A model generated the notes under the pieces. The model was not told the origin of the DNA and made no database searches. It saw only the letters and a program-made list of their open reading frames with translations. A stretch of DNA of 64,000 nt, taken from positions 1-64,000 of the forward strand of contig NZ_CAMKGL010000015.1 of the NCBI RefSeq assembly GCF_946227985.1, read 5' to 3'. The DNA comes from Serratia quinivorans (GTDB lineage: Bacteria; Pseudomonadota; Gammaproteobacteria; Enterobacterales; Enterobacteriaceae). A program made the position numbers and the translations under genes. Of this stretch, positions 19,844 through 32,311 are shown piece after piece (within the stretch, counting starts at the first letter, position 1; each line of letters opens with the position of its first letter).

Positions 19844-19863
19844 GTCTTAATTCATCAGTCAAG

Positions 19864-20781
<918 letters not shown>

Positions 20782-20804
20782 TCACTGTTTTGCTTTATCT
20801 TATT

Positions 20805-20836
20805 AAGCGTCTATACGTTTAGACGTCTAGATAGAA
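20805..20836. promoter_or_regulatory. Met boxes upstream of metF
   Basis: Four contiguous 8-bp units: AAGCGTCT, ATACGTTT, a perfect AGACGTCT (20821-20828) and a weak AGATAGAA. The consensus for MetJ-SAM is AGACGTCT in tandem. They lie 45-76 bp ahead of the metF start codon. Confidence 0.88.
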
Positions 20837-20948
20837 AATGCCGTATGTTGACTAAAGAGTCAACAGGAAACTGAGGGGAATAAGATGATTAATCCTCACC
20901 CCTAAAGAGAAAGAACTTCACGTTCAGAATAAGAAGAATTATGGCAGG

Positions 20949-20978
20949 AAAAACGAAGGGCGCGGCGGATCCGCGCCC
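20949..20978 (-). terminator. Terminator after metL
   Basis: Eight-base stem GGGCGCGG / CCGCGCCC (20958-20965 with 20971-20978), then TTCGTTTTT on the minus strand. Confidence 0.85.
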
Positions 20979-20987
20979 CCAAGACAA

Positions 20988-23423
20988 TTAAAGCAGTTGC
21001 GCCAGACGGTTAAGGTCTGACTGGATCGCACCGGCAGTGACGTCGCGTCCGGCACCCGGCCCGCGGATCACCAGTGGGTTGTCGCGGTACCAGCGGCTTT
21101 CGATAGCGAACACGTTATCGCACGGCAGCAACGATGCCAGCGGGTGTTCAGGCCGTACCGCTTCCACACCAACACGCGCCTTGCCATTGGCATCGAAACG
21201 CGCCACGTGGCGCAGCACCAGCCCCATTTCACTGGCGGCTTCAAAACGTTGCAGCATCTGCTGGTTCAACGCATCACCGTTTTCGAAGAACTGATCGACG
21301 GAGCCCTGTTCAGCCCCCGCAGGCACCAGCGATTCGACTCGCACCTGATTCGGTTCAATGTCGTAGCCCGCTTCGCGCGCCAGGATCACCAGCTTGCGCA
21401 TCACGTCCTGGCCGGAGAGATCGACCCGCGGATCCGGTTCGGTCAGCCCCTGCTGCCAGGCCTGATCCACCAGCTCGGTGAACGGTACCGTGCCGTCGAA
21501 CTGCAGGAACAGCCAGGAAAGCGTACCGGAGAAGATACCGCTGATCGCCAGAATGCTGTCGCCGCTGTCGCGCAGGTCACGCACCGTATGGTTGACTGGC
21601 AAGCCGGCACCGACGGTCGCGTTATACAGCCAGTGACGGCCGGTTTTGGCAAAGGCATCACGAATTTGGCGATAATTATCGCTGCAAGATGCGCCCGCCA
21701 GCTTGTTGGCGCTGATCACATGGAAGCCATAGCTGGCGAAATCCAGATACTGTTCGGCCAGTTCTTCACTGGCGGTCACGTCAAGCACCACCAGATCGTC
21801 GAACGGATGCGCACGCATCCACAGGAACAGTGACTCTTCGTCCAGTTCCTGTGCTTCGTCCTCAAAGAACGCCAGGGCGCGGCTGGCGTCCAGCCCGTCG
21901 TAATTGAGCAGGCTGCGGCGGCTGTCCACCACGCCCGCCAGGCTGAACTCAAAGCCGCTGCGGGCGGAAATATTTTTCTGCTCGCGGGCAAACAGCTCCA
22001 GCCAGCGTGCGCCGATGTTGCCTTTACCGAACAGCACCAGACCAATGCTTTTTTCGGCGCGGAACAGGGTCTGGTGCAGGCCCTGGATCAGCAATGCAGT
22101 CGGCCCCTGACGCAGTACCGCGACCAGGCTGATGCCGTCTTCGGCCTGCCAGATAAATTCTACCGGCTGGTCTTTCAACTGTTGATAGAAACGGTGGCTG
22201 TGCAGCGGATTCTTGCAAACGCCCGCGCCCACCAGCGCCACCAGCGCCAGGCCTTCACGCAGCCGCAGTTCACCCGGTAATGCCGCTTCCTGCAAGGTAC
22301 GCAGCACGCTATTCACCACTTCCGAGGTGTAGCACAATTGAACCAGATTACGGTCAGGGTGAATGCCGATCGCCAGCGGTTTGATTTGCGCGCGCTTGAG
22401 TACCAAATCCAGCTCTTTCTGCGCCAGTGTGAAGTCATGCTGGCTGGCAACGTTCAGTTCAATCAAACACACGTCGTCATGGCTGGTGACAATCTTCGCG
22501 CCGGTGCCGGAGGCCAGCACGCGTTCGATACGCGTTGAGCCTTGTTCCGGCTGATAGCTACAGCGCAGTTGCAGATCGATATCACTGCCGGACACCGGCT
22601 GCAGAGTACGAGTATGCAGCACCGGTGCCGCCAGGCGCGCCAGTTCACTGGCTTCATCCAGACGCAGCAGCGGCAGCAGGCAGGCATCTTTTACCTTGCG
22701 TGGATCGGCGCTGTACACCCCGGCCACATCGCTCCAAATGGTCACGCGCTCCGCACCGGCCAGCGCGCCGACCTGGGTAGCGGAATAGTCACTGCCGTTA
22801 CGCCCCAACAGCACGGTTTCACCGGCGTCATTGCGTGAAATAAAGCCGGTCACCACCAGGCGTTTGCCCGGGTGCTGAGCCAGCAACTGTTGCAGCAACG
22901 GATAAGAGCGGCCTTCGTCAACCTGAGGTTGAGCGGCACGTTCCGCCCGCAGGAAGTCACGCGCATCCAGCCAGGCGGCCTGCATATCCAGCTTGTTCAG
23001 TACCGCCGCCATCAGCCGCGCCGACCAAATCTCACCGTGCCCAACGACCTCGGCATATACGGCGTCGTCGAGCTTCTCGTCCAGCAATACCGCCAGACGC
23101 TCCAGATCCTGAATAAATTCGGCGATCAACGGCTCGGCAGTTTCCGGTGGGAGCAGACCGCCAATCAATTCGCTGTGATAGCGACGCAGCGTCTGCTGAA
23201 CCTGATGCGCAGAAAGACGATCGCTTTGACTGAGCTTCAGCCAGCTAATCAGTTGGTTGGTGGTGCTACCGGCAGCCGATACCACCATCATGTCACCCGG
23301 TTGGCTGTATTCGGCCATGATCCCGGCCACCCGCAGATAACACTTCACGTCCGCCAGGCTGCTGCCGCCAAACTTGTGCAGTTGACGCCCGCTCACCGGC
23401 CCTGCTACCGCAATTGCATTCAT
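20988..23423 (-). CDS. metL: Bifunctional aspartokinase II / homoserine dehydrogenase II
   Basis: Catalyses the first and third steps of the aspartate pathway toward methionine. The 811-residue product has an aspartokinase domain (about 15-300, beginning KFGGSSLADV), an ACT-like linker (about 310-460) and a homoserine dehydrogenase domain (about 465-811) with LFGKGNIGARWLEL and a VNHTVRDLRDSGD region. This isozyme is regulated by repression rather than feedback. It starts 2 nt after the metB stop codon, giving a metBL operon under the Met boxes ahead of metB. Confidence 0.96.
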   Translation of the reverse strand: MNAIAVAGPVSGRQLHKFGGSSLADVKCYLRVAGIMAEYSQPGDMMVVSAAGSTTNQLISWLKLSQSDRLSAHQVQQTLRRYHSELIGGLLPPETAEPLIAEFIQDLERLAVLLDEKLDDAVYAEVVGHGEIWSARLMAAVLNKLDMQAAWLDARDFLRAERAAQPQVDEGRSYPLLQQLLAQHPGKRLVVTGFISRNDAGETVLLGRNGSDYSATQVGALAGAERVTIWSDVAGVYSADPRKVKDACLLPLLRLDEASELARLAAPVLHTRTLQPVSGSDIDLQLRCSYQPEQGSTRIERVLASGTGAKIVTSHDDVCLIELNVASQHDFTLAQKELDLVLKRAQIKPLAIGIHPDRNLVQLCYTSEVVNSVLRTLQEAALPGELRLREGLALVALVGAGVCKNPLHSHRFYQQLKDQPVEFIWQAEDGISLVAVLRQGPTALLIQGLHQTLFRAEKSIGLVLFGKGNIGARWLELFAREQKNISARSGFEFSLAGVVDSRRSLLNYDGLDASRALAFFEDEAQELDEESLFLWMRAHPFDDLVVLDVTASEELAEQYLDFASYGFHVISANKLAGASCSDNYRQIRDAFAKTGRHWLYNATVGAGLPVNHTVRDLRDSGDSILAISGIFSGTLSWLFLQFDGTVPFTELVDQAWQQGLTEPDPRVDLSGQDVMRKLVILAREAGYDIEPNQVRVESLVPAGAEQGSVDQFFENGDALNQQMLQRFEAASEMGLVLRHVARFDANGKARVGVEAVRPEHPLASLLPCDNVFAIESRWYRDNPLVIRGPGAGRDVTAGAIQSDLNRLAQLL

Positions 23424-23425
23424 GC

Positions 23426-24586
23426 TTACCTCGTTGCCGCCGCCTGGAAGGCTCGTTCCAGATCGGCAATCAAATCTTCACTGTCTTCAATACCCACGGA
23501 GATACGCAGCAGGCTCTCGGAAATACCGGCCGCCGCACGGGCTTCTGCCGCCATACCTGCGTGGGTCATGGTCGCTGCATGCGAGATCAGGCTTTCTACG
23601 CCGCCCAAGGATTCTGCCAGAGTAAACAGCTCAAGGGCAGACAGAAAACGGCGCAGTAGCGCTTCATCACCGTCCAGTTCAAAGCTGAGCATCGCGCCAA
23701 AGCCGCGTTGCTGACGACGTGCAATCTCGTGCCCAGGGTTCTGAGGCAGAGAAGGATGATACAGCTTTTTCACCAAGGGTTGCTGCTGTAAATAACTGAC
23801 AATCGCATCGGCGTTTTGTTGCGCCGCCTTGATACGTGGCGACAGCGTGCGCATGCCGCGCAGCAACAAATAGCTGTCGAACGCGCCACCGGTCACGCCA
23901 ATATTATTCGCCCACCACGCCAATTCCACCGCCAGATCTTGGTCTTTGGCAATCACCGCGCCGGCCACCACGTCGGAATGGCCATTGAGGTATTTGGTAC
24001 AGGAATGCACCACCAAATCGGCACCCAGCCCAATCGGCTGCTGTAGCGCCGGGCTGAGGAAGGTGTTGTCCACCACCGTCAAGGCCCCCACGGCATGTGC
24101 CGCAGCGCAAATCGCCGCAATGTCCACCACACGCAGCAGCGGATTGCTGGGGCTTTCAATCAGCACCAGCTTGGGCTTTTGCGCCAACGCCTGCTGCAGC
24201 GCTTCTTCATTCCCCTGATCGACAAACAGCACGCGGTAAGCGCCACGCTTGCTCAGGCTGTCGAACAAGCGGTAGCTGCCACCATAGCAATCATGCGGTG
24301 CCACCAGCAGATCGCCGGGTTGCAGGAATACCGTGGTCACCAGGTGGATCGCCGACATCCCGCTGCTGGTCATCACCGCACCGGCCCCCCCTTCCAGTTC
24401 CGCCAACGCACGCTGGACCACGTCACGCGTCGGGTTACCGCGACGTGAGTAGTCATGAGCACGCGGCTGGTTGAAGTCGGTGAAATTATAGGTGCTGGAA
24501 AGGTGGATCGGCGGGACAACGCAGCCGTACTGTTCGTCATCGTTCAGGCCGCTACGTACGGCAATCGTGGCAGGTTTACGCGTCAT
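23426..24586 (-). CDS. metB: Cystathionine gamma-synthase
   Basis: PLP enzyme joining O-succinylhomoserine and cysteine to cystathionine. The 386-residue product has the PLP lysine in SCTKYLNGHSDV (Lys198), SSGMSA phosphate-binding residues (74-79) and IESPSNP (143-149). First gene of metBL, divergent from metJ. The Met boxes 62-109 bp upstream predict MetJ repression. Confidence 0.97.
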   Translation of the reverse strand: MTRKPATIAVRSGLNDDEQYGCVVPPIHLSSTYNFTDFNQPRAHDYSRRGNPTRDVVQRALAELEGGAGAVMTSSGMSAIHLVTTVFLQPGDLLVAPHDCYGGSYRLFDSLSKRGAYRVLFVDQGNEEALQQALAQKPKLVLIESPSNPLLRVVDIAAICAAAHAVGALTVVDNTFLSPALQQPIGLGADLVVHSCTKYLNGHSDVVAGAVIAKDQDLAVELAWWANNIGVTGGAFDSYLLLRGMRTLSPRIKAAQQNADAIVSYLQQQPLVKKLYHPSLPQNPGHEIARRQQRGFGAMLSFELDGDEALLRRFLSALELFTLAESLGGVESLISHAATMTHAGMAAEARAAAGISESLLRISVGIEDSEDLIADLERAFQAAATR

Positions 24587-24647
24587 AGGGTCTCTCGGCT
24601 CTCGGGATTGGGATGAATGAGGCCTAAAGATTAATCGCAGTGAGGAT

Positions 24648-24695
24648 AGACGTCAATACATCTGGACATCTAAACTTCTTTGCGTATAGATTGAG
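24648..24695. promoter_or_regulatory. Met-box array between metB and metJ
   Basis: At least five contiguous 8-bp units: AGACGTCA, ATACATCT, GGACATCT, AAACTTCT, TTGCGTAT, with a possible sixth AGATTGAG. This matches the E. coli metB-metJ operator in arrangement and allows cooperative MetJ binding. It probably controls both metBL and metJ itself. The rest of the 317-bp interval (24696-24903) is AT-rich promoter DNA with a TTGACA at 24813. Confidence 0.88.
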
Positions 24696-24903
24696 CAAAA
24701 GCCTAATACCCGCTAAAATTATGCCAGTTTTAGATGACGATACGATGTTAACCCGGAATGCATAGGCGACACCTATTGATCGTCCGCATTCAGTGACCTT
24801 GGTCGCGTAAAATTGACATTTATTTAGTGAGAACAGTGAAGATCGGGCATAATTGGCCGGTTTTTAGAATTTTGTAATTTTTCTGACAATTTTAAGGTGT
24901 CCC

Positions 24904-25221
24904 ATGGCTGAGTGGAACGGCGAGTATGTCAGCCCTTACGCTGAACACGGTAAAAAAAGCGAGCAAGTAAAAAAAATCACGGTATCCATTCCGCTGAAGG
25001 TCCTGAAAATCCTTACCGATGAACGGACGCGTCGCCAGGTGAATAACCTGCGCCATGCCACCAACAGCGAATTGCTGTGCGAAGCATTTCTGCACGCCTT
25101 TACCGGTCAGCCGCTGCCGAACGACGAAGACCTGCGCAAAGAACGCAGCGATGAAATCCCGGAAGCCGCGAAACTGCTGATGCGTGAATTGGGTGTGGAT
25201 CCCGATACCTGGGAATACTAA
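24904..25221 (+). CDS. metJ: Methionine repressor MetJ
   Basis: Ribbon-helix-helix homodimer that binds Met boxes with S-adenosylmethionine as corepressor. The 105-residue product has the DNA-contacting beta strand VKKITVSIP (22-30) followed by helices, and ends DTWEY, close to E. coli MetJ. AAGGTG precedes the ATG. It is divergent from metBL with the operator array between them. Confidence 0.97.
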   Translation: MAEWNGEYVSPYAEHGKKSEQVKKITVSIPLKVLKILTDERTRRQVNNLRHATNSELLCEAFLHAFTGQPLPNDEDLRKERSDEIPEAAKLLMRELGVDPDTWEY

Positions 25222-25256
25222 GTGCCGGTCTGCACTTGCTTGCAGACGGTTAGAAA

Positions 25257-25285
25257 CGAAAAAAGGCGCCGAAGGCGCCTTTTTC
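25257..25285. terminator. Bidirectional terminator between metJ and rpmE
   Basis: AAAAGGCGCC-GAA-GGCGCCTTTTT palindrome (about 25260-25284) with A/T runs on both sides, serving the convergent genes. Confidence 0.88.
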
Positions 25286-25303
25286 ATCTGACGATAAGAA
25301 ATC

Positions 25304-25519
25304 TTATTTCTTAGCGCCTGGCACGCTGAAACGCTTGTTGAAGCGGTCAACGCGGCCACCGGTAGCAACATCACGCTGCTTGCCAGTGTAGAACGGGTGG
25401 CATTCGCCACAAACGTCCAGGTTCAGATCGTGGCCCACTGTAGAGCGGATTTTGATCACGTTACCGCAAGAGCAGTTAGCAGTAACTTCTTCGTATTTTG
25501 GGTGGATACCTTGTTTCAT
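25304..25519 (-). CDS. rpmE: Ribosomal protein L31, zinc-binding form
   Basis: 50S subunit protein at the inter-subunit bridge. The 71-residue product keeps the zinc cysteines (Cys16, Cys18, Cys37, Cys40), so it is the C+ form rather than the zinc-free YkgM type. It is divergent from priA as in E. coli. The leader (25520-25560) may be bound by L31 for autoregulation as known in gamma-proteobacteria, but I cannot verify the fold. Confidence 0.97.
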   Translation of the reverse strand: MKQGIHPKYEEVTANCSCGNVIKIRSTVGHDLNLDVCGECHPFYTGKQRDVATGGRVDRFNKRFSVPGAKK

Positions 25520-25688
25520 GGGAAACCTCAGTTAAGGCCGTGTCGCTATCCAGCCCTGTTTCGCCAGACACCACACGTGGTTGATAAAGAATTTGGTATC
25601 GAATTATACCAAAGGCGGCAAATCATACAGAAATTTAAAATGCCGCGCAATCGCAACCGTACATTTGCCGATGCGCAGTGTAAACTGA

Positions 25689-27914
<2,226 letters not shown>

Positions 27915-28203
27915 ACCCAGAAAAGTCCGATTCAGTTCATCCAATGCAAACGTTTACCCTTGAAATTGCGAGCGAACGCTAAAAAACCTTCCCAGGTCAC
28001 ACTTTTTATGCAAATTAGGTAACAAAGGCAGGACGTATTCTGTTTAGAATAACTGCGAAGGCAATTTTGTCACCTCCTGCAGGACAGTGACGGAATGTTT
28101 GAGCGCGGATGGCGCTAAATGATAACAACACCACCGCACGCCAGAATTTGTGAGCAAACTGAAGTCGTCGCGTTGGCATGGGGCTAACGCAAGGAGAAAG
28201 GCG
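27915..28203 (+). other. priA-cytR intergenic region
   Basis: No open frame or RNA is supported. It contains a short GTCAC...GTGAC inverted pair near 28070-28090 and the AAGGAG ribosome binding site of cytR (28191-28196). The cytR promoter is expected here. Confidence 0.4.
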
Positions 28204-29232
28204 TTGGAACACAAGAAAGAATTATCCATGGCAACCATGAAAGACGTTGCCGAAATGGCGGGCGTTTCAACGGCAACCGTGTCACGTGCGCTGATGAACC
28301 CGGAAAAGGTGTCAACGCCGACGCGTCAGAAAGTGGAACAGGCCGTGCTGGCCGTGGGCTATTCTCCTCATGCCCTCTCACGCAATATCAAGCGTAACGA
28401 ATCCCGGACTATCCTGGTGATCGTCCCCGACATTTGCGATCCGTTTTTCGCCGATGTGATCCAGGGGATCGAGCAAACCGCCGCACAACAGGGCTACCTG
28501 GTGCTGATTGGTGACTGTGCTCAGCAGAACCAGCAGGAACGCACCTTCGTCAACCTGATCATCACCAAACAAATCGATGGCATGCTGCTGCTCGGCTCCA
28601 ACCTGCCGTTCGATGCCAGCAAGGAAGAGCAGCGCAACCTGCCGCCGATGGTAATGGCCAACGAGTTTGCTCCGGAGCTGGAACTGCCGACGGTGCACAT
28701 CGATAACCTGACCGCCGCCTTCGAAGCCGTACATTATTTACATCAGCTCGGCCACCAGCAAATCGCCTGTGTCGCCGGGCCGGAGCAGATGCCGCTCAGC
28801 CATTATCGCCTGCAAGGTTACATTCAGGCGCTACGTCGTAATGGCATTAACGTCGAAAGCAGCTATATTACCCGGGGTGATTTCACCTACGAAGCTGGCG
28901 CTCAGGCGCTGGCAACGTTGATGGCACAGCCAAAACCACCGACGGCAGTGTTCTGTCACAGTGACGTAATGGCAATCGGCGTGCTGTCGCAGGCGAAAAA
29001 GATGGGGCTGCGGGTACCGCAGGACCTTTCTATTATCGGCTTTGACGACATCAAATTGGCGCAGTATTGCGATCCACCGTTAACCACAGTGGCTCAACCG
29101 CGCTACCAAATTGGCCAGCAGGCAATGTTATTGCTGTTGGAGCAGCTACACGGGCAGACCGTGGCAAGCGGCTCTCGGCTATTGGACAGTGAATTGATTA
29201 TCAGAGGCAGCACCGCTGCTCCTAAACGCTAG
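28204..29232 (+). CDS. cytR: Nucleoside-responsive repressor CytR (LacI family)
   Basis: LacI-type repressor that acts with CRP on nucleoside uptake and catabolism genes and is relieved by cytidine. The 342-residue product has an N-terminal HTH (about 12-31, MKDVAEMAGVSTATVSRAL), a hinge region, and a periplasmic-binding-like core; ILVIVPDICDPFF and QIDGMLLLGS are near-identical to E. coli CytR. I chose TTG 28204 because AAGGAG lies at the right distance; ATG 28228 is the alternative. It sits between priA and ftsN as in E. coli. Confidence 0.92.
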   Translation: MEHKKELSMATMKDVAEMAGVSTATVSRALMNPEKVSTPTRQKVEQAVLAVGYSPHALSRNIKRNESRTILVIVPDICDPFFADVIQGIEQTAAQQGYLVLIGDCAQQNQQERTFVNLIITKQIDGMLLLGSNLPFDASKEEQRNLPPMVMANEFAPELELPTVHIDNLTAAFEAVHYLHQLGHQQIACVAGPEQMPLSHYRLQGYIQALRRNGINVESSYITRGDFTYEAGAQALATLMAQPKPPTAVFCHSDVMAIGVLSQAKKMGLRVPQDLSIIGFDDIKLAQYCDPPLTTVAQPRYQIGQQAMLLLLEQLHGQTVASGSRLLDSELIIRGSTAAPKR

Positions 29233-29297
29233 TCAAATATTTTAGGGTTCAGTAACATGACGGACTTATCCCCTCATCAGGACACAGCGGAATAATA

Positions 29298-30239
29298 GTG
29301 GCACAAAAAGACTATGTAAGCCGTGGGCGCGCAGCAGGAGCCAAGCGTAAAACCCCCAGCCGTAAAAAACGCAGTTCTCCGAAGGTATCCAAAACCGTGT
29401 TGGCGTTGGCCGTCGCACTTCTGGTTGTCTTTATCGGTGGCCTCTATTTCATTACGCACAACAAGCCGGATGACGCGCCGCTGCTGCCTGTGCACAGCAC
29501 TCGTCCGGGTAACGGCTTGCCGCCGAAACCGGAGGAACGCTGGCGCTACATCAAAGAGCTGGAAAATCGCCAGATTGGCGTGCAAACCCCGACCGAACCT
29601 ACGGCAGGCGGTGAAGCCAACGCCAAGACTCAGCTCACTGCAGAACAGCGCCAACTGCTGGATCAAATGCAGGCGGATATGCAACAACGTCCGACACAGC
29701 TCAATGAAGTGCCGTATAACGACCCTTCACAGGCTGCAGCACGTAGCCGTCAGCAGCAGGTGCAACAGCAGCAGATTCAGCAGCAACAAGTGCAGCAACC
29801 TCCGGTGACTCAACCGCGTAACCCGTTTAACAACGGCACGACAACAGCACCGGTACAGCAGCCGACTCAGCCGAAGCCACAACCCAAGCCGCAGCCGGTA
29901 ACGCAGCCGCCGGTGCAGGTTAAGCATCCAGAGCCGAAACCGCAGCCGAAACCTGAAACCAAACCGGAAGTGACACAGGAAACGGCCAAGCAGGAAACCA
30001 AGCCAGAGTCGAAGCAAAAGTGGATGGTGCAGTGTGGCTCGTTCCGCGCAACCGATCAGGCAGAATCCGTGCGCGCGCGCCTGGCGTTTGAAGGCATTGA
30101 AAGCCGTATCACCGCCGGCGGTGGCTGGAATCGTGTGGTGCTCGGCCCATACAGCAGCCGGGCGGCTGCGGACAAAACCCTGTCGCGCCTGAAGGGCGTA
30201 GGCATGTCAAGTTGCATTCCCCTCTCCGTTGGGGGTTGA
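29298..30239 (+). CDS. ftsN: Cell division protein FtsN
   Basis: Late divisome protein that triggers septal peptidoglycan synthesis. The 313-residue product has a basic cytoplasmic tail, one transmembrane helix (about 32-53), the periplasmic E-domain motif ERWRYIKELE (80-89), a long Gln/Pro-rich low-complexity linker (about 145-235, with Q-rich and repeated KPQP/PKPE runs) and a C-terminal SPOR domain (about 240-313, WMVQCGSFR) that binds denuded glycan. The start codon is GTG 29298, as in E. coli. The linker differs strongly in composition from the E. coli one, as expected for a spacer. Confidence 0.95.
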   Translation: MAQKDYVSRGRAAGAKRKTPSRKKRSSPKVSKTVLALAVALLVVFIGGLYFITHNKPDDAPLLPVHSTRPGNGLPPKPEERWRYIKELENRQIGVQTPTEPTAGGEANAKTQLTAEQRQLLDQMQADMQQRPTQLNEVPYNDPSQAAARSRQQQVQQQQIQQQQVQQPPVTQPRNPFNNGTTTAPVQQPTQPKPQPKPQPVTQPPVQVKHPEPKPQPKPETKPEVTQETAKQETKPESKQKWMVQCGSFRATDQAESVRARLAFEGIESRITAGGGWNRVVLGPYSSRAAADKTLSRLKGVGMSSCIPLSVGG

Positions 30240-30262
30240 AAAGCTTCAATCCCCCCCCATCT
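30235..30262 (+). promoter_or_regulatory. Sigma32-type heat-shock promoter of hslVU
   Basis: GTTGAAA (-35, TTGAAA 30236-30241), 13-bp gap, then CCCCAT followed by CTATA (-10, 30255-30260 onward). It fits the sigma32 consensus CTTGAAA / CCCCATnT and sits where the E. coli hslV heat-shock promoter lies. The -35 overlaps the ftsN stop codon (30237-30239), and the -10 is part of an 8-base C-tract. Confidence 0.8.
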
Positions 30263-30340
30263 ATACTCTCAAATGCCTCGTAGTGTCTGCGCAAGCAGAT
30301 ACTGCGAGGGCTTCTTTCCGTCTTCAACGAGGGTCTGCTC

Positions 30341-30871
30341 GTGACAACAATTGTAAGCGTACGCCGTAACGGCCAGGTAGTGATCGGTGGCGATGGCCAG
30401 GCTACCTTGGGCAATACGGTAATGAAGGGCAACGTCAAGAAAGTGCGTCGCCTGTATAACGACAAAGTGATTGCCGGTTTTGCCGGTGGCACCGCGGATG
30501 CCTTCACGCTGTTTGAGCTGTTCGAGCGCAAGCTGGAAATGCACCAGGGTCACCTGGTGAAAGCAGCCGTTGAATTAGCGAAAGACTGGCGTACCGACCG
30601 CATGCTGCGCAAGCTCGAAGCGCTGCTGGCAGTAGCGGATGAAAACTCTTCGCTGATTATCACCGGCAACGGTGACGTGATCCAGCCTGAAAATGATTTG
30701 ATTGCGATTGGCTCCGGCGGTCCGTACGCCCAGGCAGCCGCCCGCGCGATGTTGGAAAATACCGAGCTGAGCGCCCGCGAAATTGTTGATAAATCTCTCA
30801 ACATCGCCGGTGACATCTGTATTTACACCAACCATTTCCACACCATTGAAGAATTGCCTTCCAAAGCGTAA
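30341..30871 (+). CDS. hslV: ATP-dependent protease peptidase subunit HslV
   Basis: Threonine peptidase forming the double-hexamer core of the HslVU protease. The 176-residue product starts [11 protein letters not shown], so removal of Met exposes the nucleophilic Thr. GGDGQAT and [13 protein letters not shown] are proteasome-beta-like motifs. The start codon is GTG 30341 with GAGGG 7 nt ahead. It is followed by hslU after 12 nt and preceded by a sigma32-type promoter. Confidence 0.97.
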
Positions 30872-30883
30872 GGATCGAATACT

Positions 30884-32218
30884 ATGTCTGAAATGACCCC
30901 GCGCGAGATCGTCAGCGAACTGGACAGCTACATCATTGGCCAGAACAAAGCCAAACGTGCCGTTGCCATCGCCCTGCGTAACCGCTGGCGCCGGATGCAG
31001 CTCAACGAGATGCTGCGCCATGAAGTCACCCCAAAGAACATTCTGATGATCGGCCCGACCGGCGTCGGTAAAACCGAAATCGCCCGCCGTCTGGCGAAAC
31101 TCGCCAACGCGCCTTTCATCAAGGTTGAAGCCACCAAGTTCACCGAAGTGGGCTACGTTGGGAAAGAAGTGGATTCTATTATCCGCGATCTGACCGATGC
31201 TGCGATCAAAATGGTGCGTCTGCAATCCATCGACAAGAACCGTACCCGCGCCGAAGAACTGGCGGAAGAACGTATCCTTGATGTGTTGATCCCACCGGCC
31301 AAGAACAACTGGGGCCAGGCAGAAGAGCATCAGGAGCCGTCCTCGGCACGCCAGGCATTCCGTAAGAAATTGCGTGAAGGCCAGTTGGACGACAAGGAAA
31401 TTGAGATCGATCTGGCTGCCGCACCGATGGGCGTAGAAATCATGGCTCCTCCCGGCATGGAAGAAATGACCAACCAGTTGCAGTCAATGTTCCAGAACCT
31501 CGGCGGCCAAAAGCAGAAACCACGCAAGCTGAAGATCAAAGAAGCCTTCAAACTGCTGGTGGAAGAAGAAGCTGCCAAGCTGGTGAACCCGGAAGAGTTG
31601 AAAGAACAGGCGATCGAAGCCGTTGAGCAGCACGGCATCGTGTTTATCGACGAGATCGACAAAATCTGTAAGCGCGGCGGCCAAAGCTCCGGCCCTGACG
31701 TTTCTCGCGAAGGTGTGCAGCGCGACCTGCTGCCGCTGGTGGAAGGCTGTACCGTTTCCACCAAACACGGGATGGTGAGAACCGATCACATTCTGTTTAT
31801 CGCTTCCGGCGCATTCCAGACCGCCAGCCCTTCGGATCTGATCCCGGAACTGCAGGGCCGTCTGCCGATCCGCGTTGAGTTGCAGGCGCTGACCACCGAA
31901 GACTTCGAGCGTATTCTGACCGAGCCAAGCGCTTCGCTGACCGAGCAGTATAAAGCGCTGATGGGCACCGAAGGCGTCAATATCGAGTTCACCGCCGAAG
32001 GTATCCGCCGCATCGCCGAAGCCGCATGGCAGGTTAACGAAAGCACCGAAAACATCGGCGCACGTCGTTTACACACCGTGCTTGAGCGCCTGATGGAAGA
32101 TATTTCCTATGATGCGAGTGAAATTAACGGTCAATCCATTACAATTGATGCGGATTACGTAGGTAATCATCTGGATGAACTGGTAGCGGATGAAGATTTG
32201 AGTCGTTTTATCCTATAA
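30884..32218 (+). CDS. hslU: HslU ATPase subunit of HslVU protease
   Basis: AAA+ unfoldase hexamer that feeds substrates such as SulA to HslV. The 444-residue product has Walker A GPTGVGKT (57-64), a pore-loop GYVGKEVD (about 90-97), an inserted I-domain (about 110-240), Walker B VFIDEIDK, and the C-terminal tail DLSRFIL that docks into HslV. Cotranscribed with hslV. Confidence 0.97.
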   Translation: MSEMTPREIVSELDSYIIGQNKAKRAVAIALRNRWRRMQLNEMLRHEVTPKNILMIGPTGVGKTEIARRLAKLANAPFIKVEATKFTEVGYVGKEVDSIIRDLTDAAIKMVRLQSIDKNRTRAEELAEERILDVLIPPAKNNWGQAEEHQEPSSARQAFRKKLREGQLDDKEIEIDLAAAPMGVEIMAPPGMEEMTNQLQSMFQNLGGQKQKPRKLKIKEAFKLLVEEEAAKLVNPEELKEQAIEAVEQHGIVFIDEIDKICKRGGQSSGPDVSREGVQRDLLPLVEGCTVSTKHGMVRTDHILFIASGAFQTASPSDLIPELQGRLPIRVELQALTTEDFERILTEPSASLTEQYKALMGTEGVNIEFTAEGIRRIAEAAWQVNESTENIGARRLHTVLERLMEDISYDASEINGQSITIDADYVGNHLDELVADEDLSRFIL

Positions 32219-32245
32219 TCGCTCAATCATGTCCAGTCAGTCATC

Positions 32246-32277
32246 TGTGGGAGGCATTTTGCCTCCCACAATTATTT
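32246..32277 (+). terminator. Terminator-like hairpin after hslU
   Basis: Ten-base stem TGTGGGAGGC / GCCTCCCACA (32246-32255 with 32261-32270) then ATTATTT. The U-tract is weak, so some read-through into menA is possible. Confidence 0.6.
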
Positions 32278-32311
32278 CTAACGGACACAGCCACTAACTC
32301 TGAAGCGAAAA

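Noticed and set aside
29727-30017. The Q- and P-rich repeat tract in ftsN considered as a separate repeat gene or a sign of transfer
   Set aside because: It is in frame between the transmembrane and SPOR domains; low-complexity linkers here are normal for FtsN.
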